A stretch of 64,000 nucleotides of DNA from Paracoccus haematequi (lineage in GTDB: Bacteria > Pseudomonadota > Alphaproteobacteria > Rhodobacterales > Rhodobacteraceae): contig CAMCVS010000007.1 in NCBI GenBank assembly GCA_945881965.1, positions 62,001-126,000 of the forward strand, read 5' to 3'. The stretch's first letter is position 1, and every line of letters starts with the position of its first letter. The notes below the pieces were generated by a model. That model searched no databases, was not told the origin of the DNA, and saw only the letters and a list, made by a program, of their open reading frames with translations. Shown piece by piece: positions 61,891 to 64,000 of the stretch. Made by a program: the position numbers and the translations under genes.

Positions 61891-62100
61891 GGGGCTGCCC
61901 TCTGTTTTGCGCTGTGCCAGACCTAGGCGGGGCGGAGCCTGTTGGCAAGCAATCGGGCGCGCGGCCACGCCGCAGTGCAGATGTTTTTGCGCCTTAATTT
62001 TGGCAGGGATGCGGGCTAGGTAACGGTTTAATGTCGTGGCCGCATCGCCCTTGCGCGGCCCACACCACCTTGTCGCCGCATTTTACCTTGTGAACCCGTC

Positions 62101-63396
62101 ATGACCGCCAGCCCCGCCCCCCGCCCGCGCGTGTTCCTGTTCCTGCAGGGACCGCATGGGCCGTTCTTTTACCAACTGGGGCGGATGCTGCGGCTGGCGG
62201 GGGCCGAAGTGTGGCGCGTGGGATTCAACGCGGGCGACCGGGCGTTCTGGTTCGACCCGAAAAGCTATATCCCCTATCGCGGCGGGCCTGCCGACTGGGC
62301 TGGCACCTGCGCCGCGTTGATGGCGGACAAGGCTGTCACCGATCTGGTGCTTTATGGCGATACCCGCGCCATCCACGCCGAGGCGATCGCCGCCGCCACC
62401 GCGCGCGGCATCACCGTGCATGTGTTCGAGGAAGGTTACCTGAGGCCCTATTGGGTGACCTATGAGCGCGGCGGTGCGAATGGCCATTCCCGGCTGATGG
62501 CGCTGAGTGTGGCCGAGATGAAGGCCGCGCTGGAACAATCCGATCTGGATACCGCCCTGCCGCCCGCGAAATGGGGCGACATGCGGCAGCACATTTTTTA
62601 CGGCGCGCTCTATCATTGGTTCGTGATGTTCCGGAACGGCGATTACCGCGCCTTTCGCCCGCACCGCGATTTGCCGGTCACCAAGGAATTTCAGCTTTAC
62701 GTGCAACGCCTCGTGCTGATGCCCTGGCATGCGCTGGAACGCACGCTTGCCACCCGCGCGATCCGGCATGGCGGCTTTCCCTATCATCTGGCGCTGTTGC
62801 AACTTGAACATGACGCCAGTTTCCGGATGCATTCGCCCTTTGCCAGCATGACCGAATTTCTGGATGTGGTGATCCGGGGCTTTGCCGAAGGCGCGCCGCG
62901 TCACCATCATCTGGTGATCAAGGCGCATCCGCTGGAAGATGGCCGGGTGCCGCTGAAACGCGAGATCGCGCGGATCGCCGCGCGCGAGGGTGTGACGCGC
63001 CGGGTGCATTTCCTGCGCGGCGGCAAGCTGGCGCAACTGTTGAACGCCGCGCGCAGTGCTGTCACCGTCAATTCCACCGCGGCGCAGCAGGTGCTGTGGC
63101 GCGGCATCCCGCTGAAGGTGTTCGGCGCGGCAGTCTATGCCAAGCCGGAATTTGTCTCGGATCAGCCGCTGGCCAAGTTCTTTGGCGGCGCGGCGCGGCC
63201 CGACCGCAAGGCCTATGCTGAATACCGCCGCTTCCTGCTGGAAACGAGCCAAGTGCCCGGCGGGTTCTATTCCACCCGCGCGCGGCGGCAATTGTTGCGG
63301 CAGGTGGTGGACATGATGCTGGCGACCGAAGACCCGTATGATGCGCTTTTCTCGGGAACCGCGGCACCACGGCAACAGTTGCGGCTGGTGAACTGA
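62101..63396 (+). CDS. Capsular polysaccharide export/linker protein (KpsS-like)
   Basis: A 431-residue protein starting MTASPAPRPRVFLFLQGPHG, with FFYQLGRMLRLAGAEVWRVG, VHVFEEGYLRPYWVTYERGG and the Kps signature VIKAHPLEDGRVPL, VTVNSTAAQQVLWRGIPLKV. These resemble Kdo transferases that build the phosphatidylglycerol-Kdo linker of group 2-type capsules. It starts 210 bp from ribE and precedes the export-lipoprotein gene, so it opens a capsule locus running off the window. Confidence 0.88.
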   Translation: MTASPAPRPRVFLFLQGPHGPFFYQLGRMLRLAGAEVWRVGFNAGDRAFWFDPKSYIPYRGGPADWAGTCAALMADKAVTDLVLYGDTRAIHAEAIAAATARGITVHVFEEGYLRPYWVTYERGGANGHSRLMALSVAEMKAALEQSDLDTALPPAKWGDMRQHIFYGALYHWFVMFRNGDYRAFRPHRDLPVTKEFQLYVQRLVLMPWHALERTLATRAIRHGGFPYHLALLQLEHDASFRMHSPFASMTEFLDVVIRGFAEGAPRHHHLVIKAHPLEDGRVPLKREIARIAAREGVTRRVHFLRGGKLAQLLNAARSAVTVNSTAAQQVLWRGIPLKVFGAAVYAKPEFVSDQPLAKFFGGAARPDRKAYAEYRRFLLETSQVPGGFYSTRARRQLLRQVVDMMLATEDPYDALFSGTAAPRQQLRLVN

Positions 63397-63540
63397 TCCC
63401 CTCCGGCGGAACCCGCTGGATTTTGGCGCAGATTCCTCCTATGGTTTGCTCAAAGAGGGCGACATGACCCTCGTGAGGCAGCACGCGCGCCCGAAACGGC
63501 GCGCAAATACCAGGCAAGATCAGGTCGAGGAGACCGCGCA

Positions 63541-64000
63541 GTGACTTTACGCCCGTCGCGTTTGGCGAAATCCATCGCCTTGTTGGCCGCTTTGTCTGTG
63601 GTGTCGTCCTGCGGTTTGCCGCGCGTCGGCCCGAACAAGCGGGAAATCTTTGCGGGTTCGGTGCTGCGCGAAGGCGATGCCTTTGTGGTCACGGTCAATG
63701 ACCGCGTGACGCGCGCCACCGGCGTGGTCACGTCTCTGGGATTCACGCAGGCGTTTCTCAATGCCTCGACGCTGGACAGCGATATCATCAGCCCCGGTGA
63801 TACGCTTGGCCTGACGATCTGGGAAAACGTCGATGACGGCCTGCTGGCGTCCGAAGGGATCAGCAACACCCTGCTGGAAGAGGTGCAGGTGGATGGCGGC
63901 GGGTTTATCTTCGTTCCTTATGCCGGACGCATCAAGGCCGCAGGCAACACGCCCGAGGTGTTGCGGCAGGTCATCACCAAGAAACTGGAAGAACAGACCC
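63541..64000 (+). CDS. Polysaccharide export outer-membrane lipoprotein (Wza/KpsD-like), partial
   Basis: GTG 63541 with GAGGAG ten nt upstream; visible 153 residues run off the right edge. Signal and lipobox LLAALSVVSSCGLPRVGPNK (Cys about 24 lipidated), then the polysaccharide-export domain DIISPGDTLGLTIWENVDDG and GGGFIFVPYAGRIKAAGNTP, the conserved beginning of PF02563-type sequences. Forms an outer-membrane polysaccharide channel. Fits with the upstream KpsS-like gene in a capsule export locus. Confidence 0.9.
   Translation, partial: MTLRPSRLAKSIALLAALSVVSSCGLPRVGPNKREIFAGSVLREGDAFVVTVNDRVTRATGVVTSLGFTQAFLNASTLDSDIISPGDTLGLTIWENVDDGLLASEGISNTLLEEVQVDGGGFIFVPYAGRIKAAGNTPEVLRQVITKKLEEQT

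Noticed and set aside
61891-62100. FMN riboswitch upstream of ribE (also checked upstream of ribB at 59899-60007)
   Set aside because: No sequence resembling the conserved RFN core is visible in either interval.

Overview
The window is a GC-rich (well over 60 percent by eye) bacterial chromosome segment. Gene content and order point to an alphaproteobacterium of the Rhodobacteraceae (Roseobacter/Rhodobacter/Paracoccus group). The main reasons are a complex I operon studded with small accessory ORFs including DUF5333- and DUF5337-type proteins, CarD, RpoH, a RibB with a degenerate GTP-cyclohydrolase-like tail, the ligase/exonuclease pair, and a tRNA-His that has A73 and no G-1. There is no sign of prophage, insertion sequence or CRISPR array; the only clear accessory cargo is a toxin-antitoxin pair.

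Layout. (1) 1-13,392, minus strand: the nuo (NADH:quinone oxidoreductase) operon in the order nuoA-B-C-D-E-F-G-H-I (nuoJ onward lies off the left edge). Most nuo genes after nuoB are followed by one to three short extra genes, often joined by TGATG, ATGA or GTGA overlaps. Several of these extra proteins carry lipoprotein or Sec signals although the catalytic arm of complex I is cytoplasmic. One is a 534-residue membrane-anchored, alanine-rich 40-residue-repeat protein ending in a helix-hairpin-helix domain. (2) 13,678-24,326, minus: leucine/isovalerate catabolism (liuA, liuB, liuD, liuC, liuE plus an acyl-CoA ligase, an ASCH protein and a GST). A vapC toxin, a hybrid HTH-AbrB antitoxin and an LprI-like secreted protein sit between liuA and the rest. 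(3) 24,438-29,877: hppD with a divergent Lrp-type regulator, a KefB-type K+/H+ antiporter, cobT and cobS. (4) 29,936-41,113: carD, fdxA, an S4 RNA-binding protein, a large SUV3-like RNA helicase with a disordered tail, a TPR protein, SCP2, alpha/beta hydrolase, the DNA exonuclease/ligase pair, and an M3 oligopeptidase.

(5) 41,135-49,068: a capsule-type protein, rpoH, kup, rluD head-to-head with a DUF6476-like gene (their start codons overlap), small lipoproteins, a PHP phosphoesterase and a TPR protein. (6) 49,137-54,406, minus: a polyamine-type ABC transporter (potD-potA-potB-potC) plus a coupled gene of unknown function. PotB carries a large periplasmic insertion with an eight-residue triple repeat. 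(7) 54,566-61,890: crotonase, tRNA-His, GNAT, a DUF6324-like small protein, mmcB with a candidate LexA box, a probable 6S RNA gene, nusB-ribH-ribB, a Tat-exported metallo-beta-lactamase-fold hydrolase and ribE. (8) 62,101-64,000, plus: the start of a capsule export locus (KpsS-like, Wza/KpsD-like), cut by the right edge.

A family of GC-rich palindromic intergenic elements with a shared core (CCCCGGGATAGTT...GAACCGAAGAAGC and its inverted partner) occurs at gene ends near 18.0, 42.1 and 61.1 kb, with a possible relative near 53.2 kb. The signals I find most worth following up are the exported and membrane-anchored accessory proteins woven into the nuo operon, the 40-residue-repeat/HhH protein, and the toxin-antitoxin module coupled into leucine catabolism.
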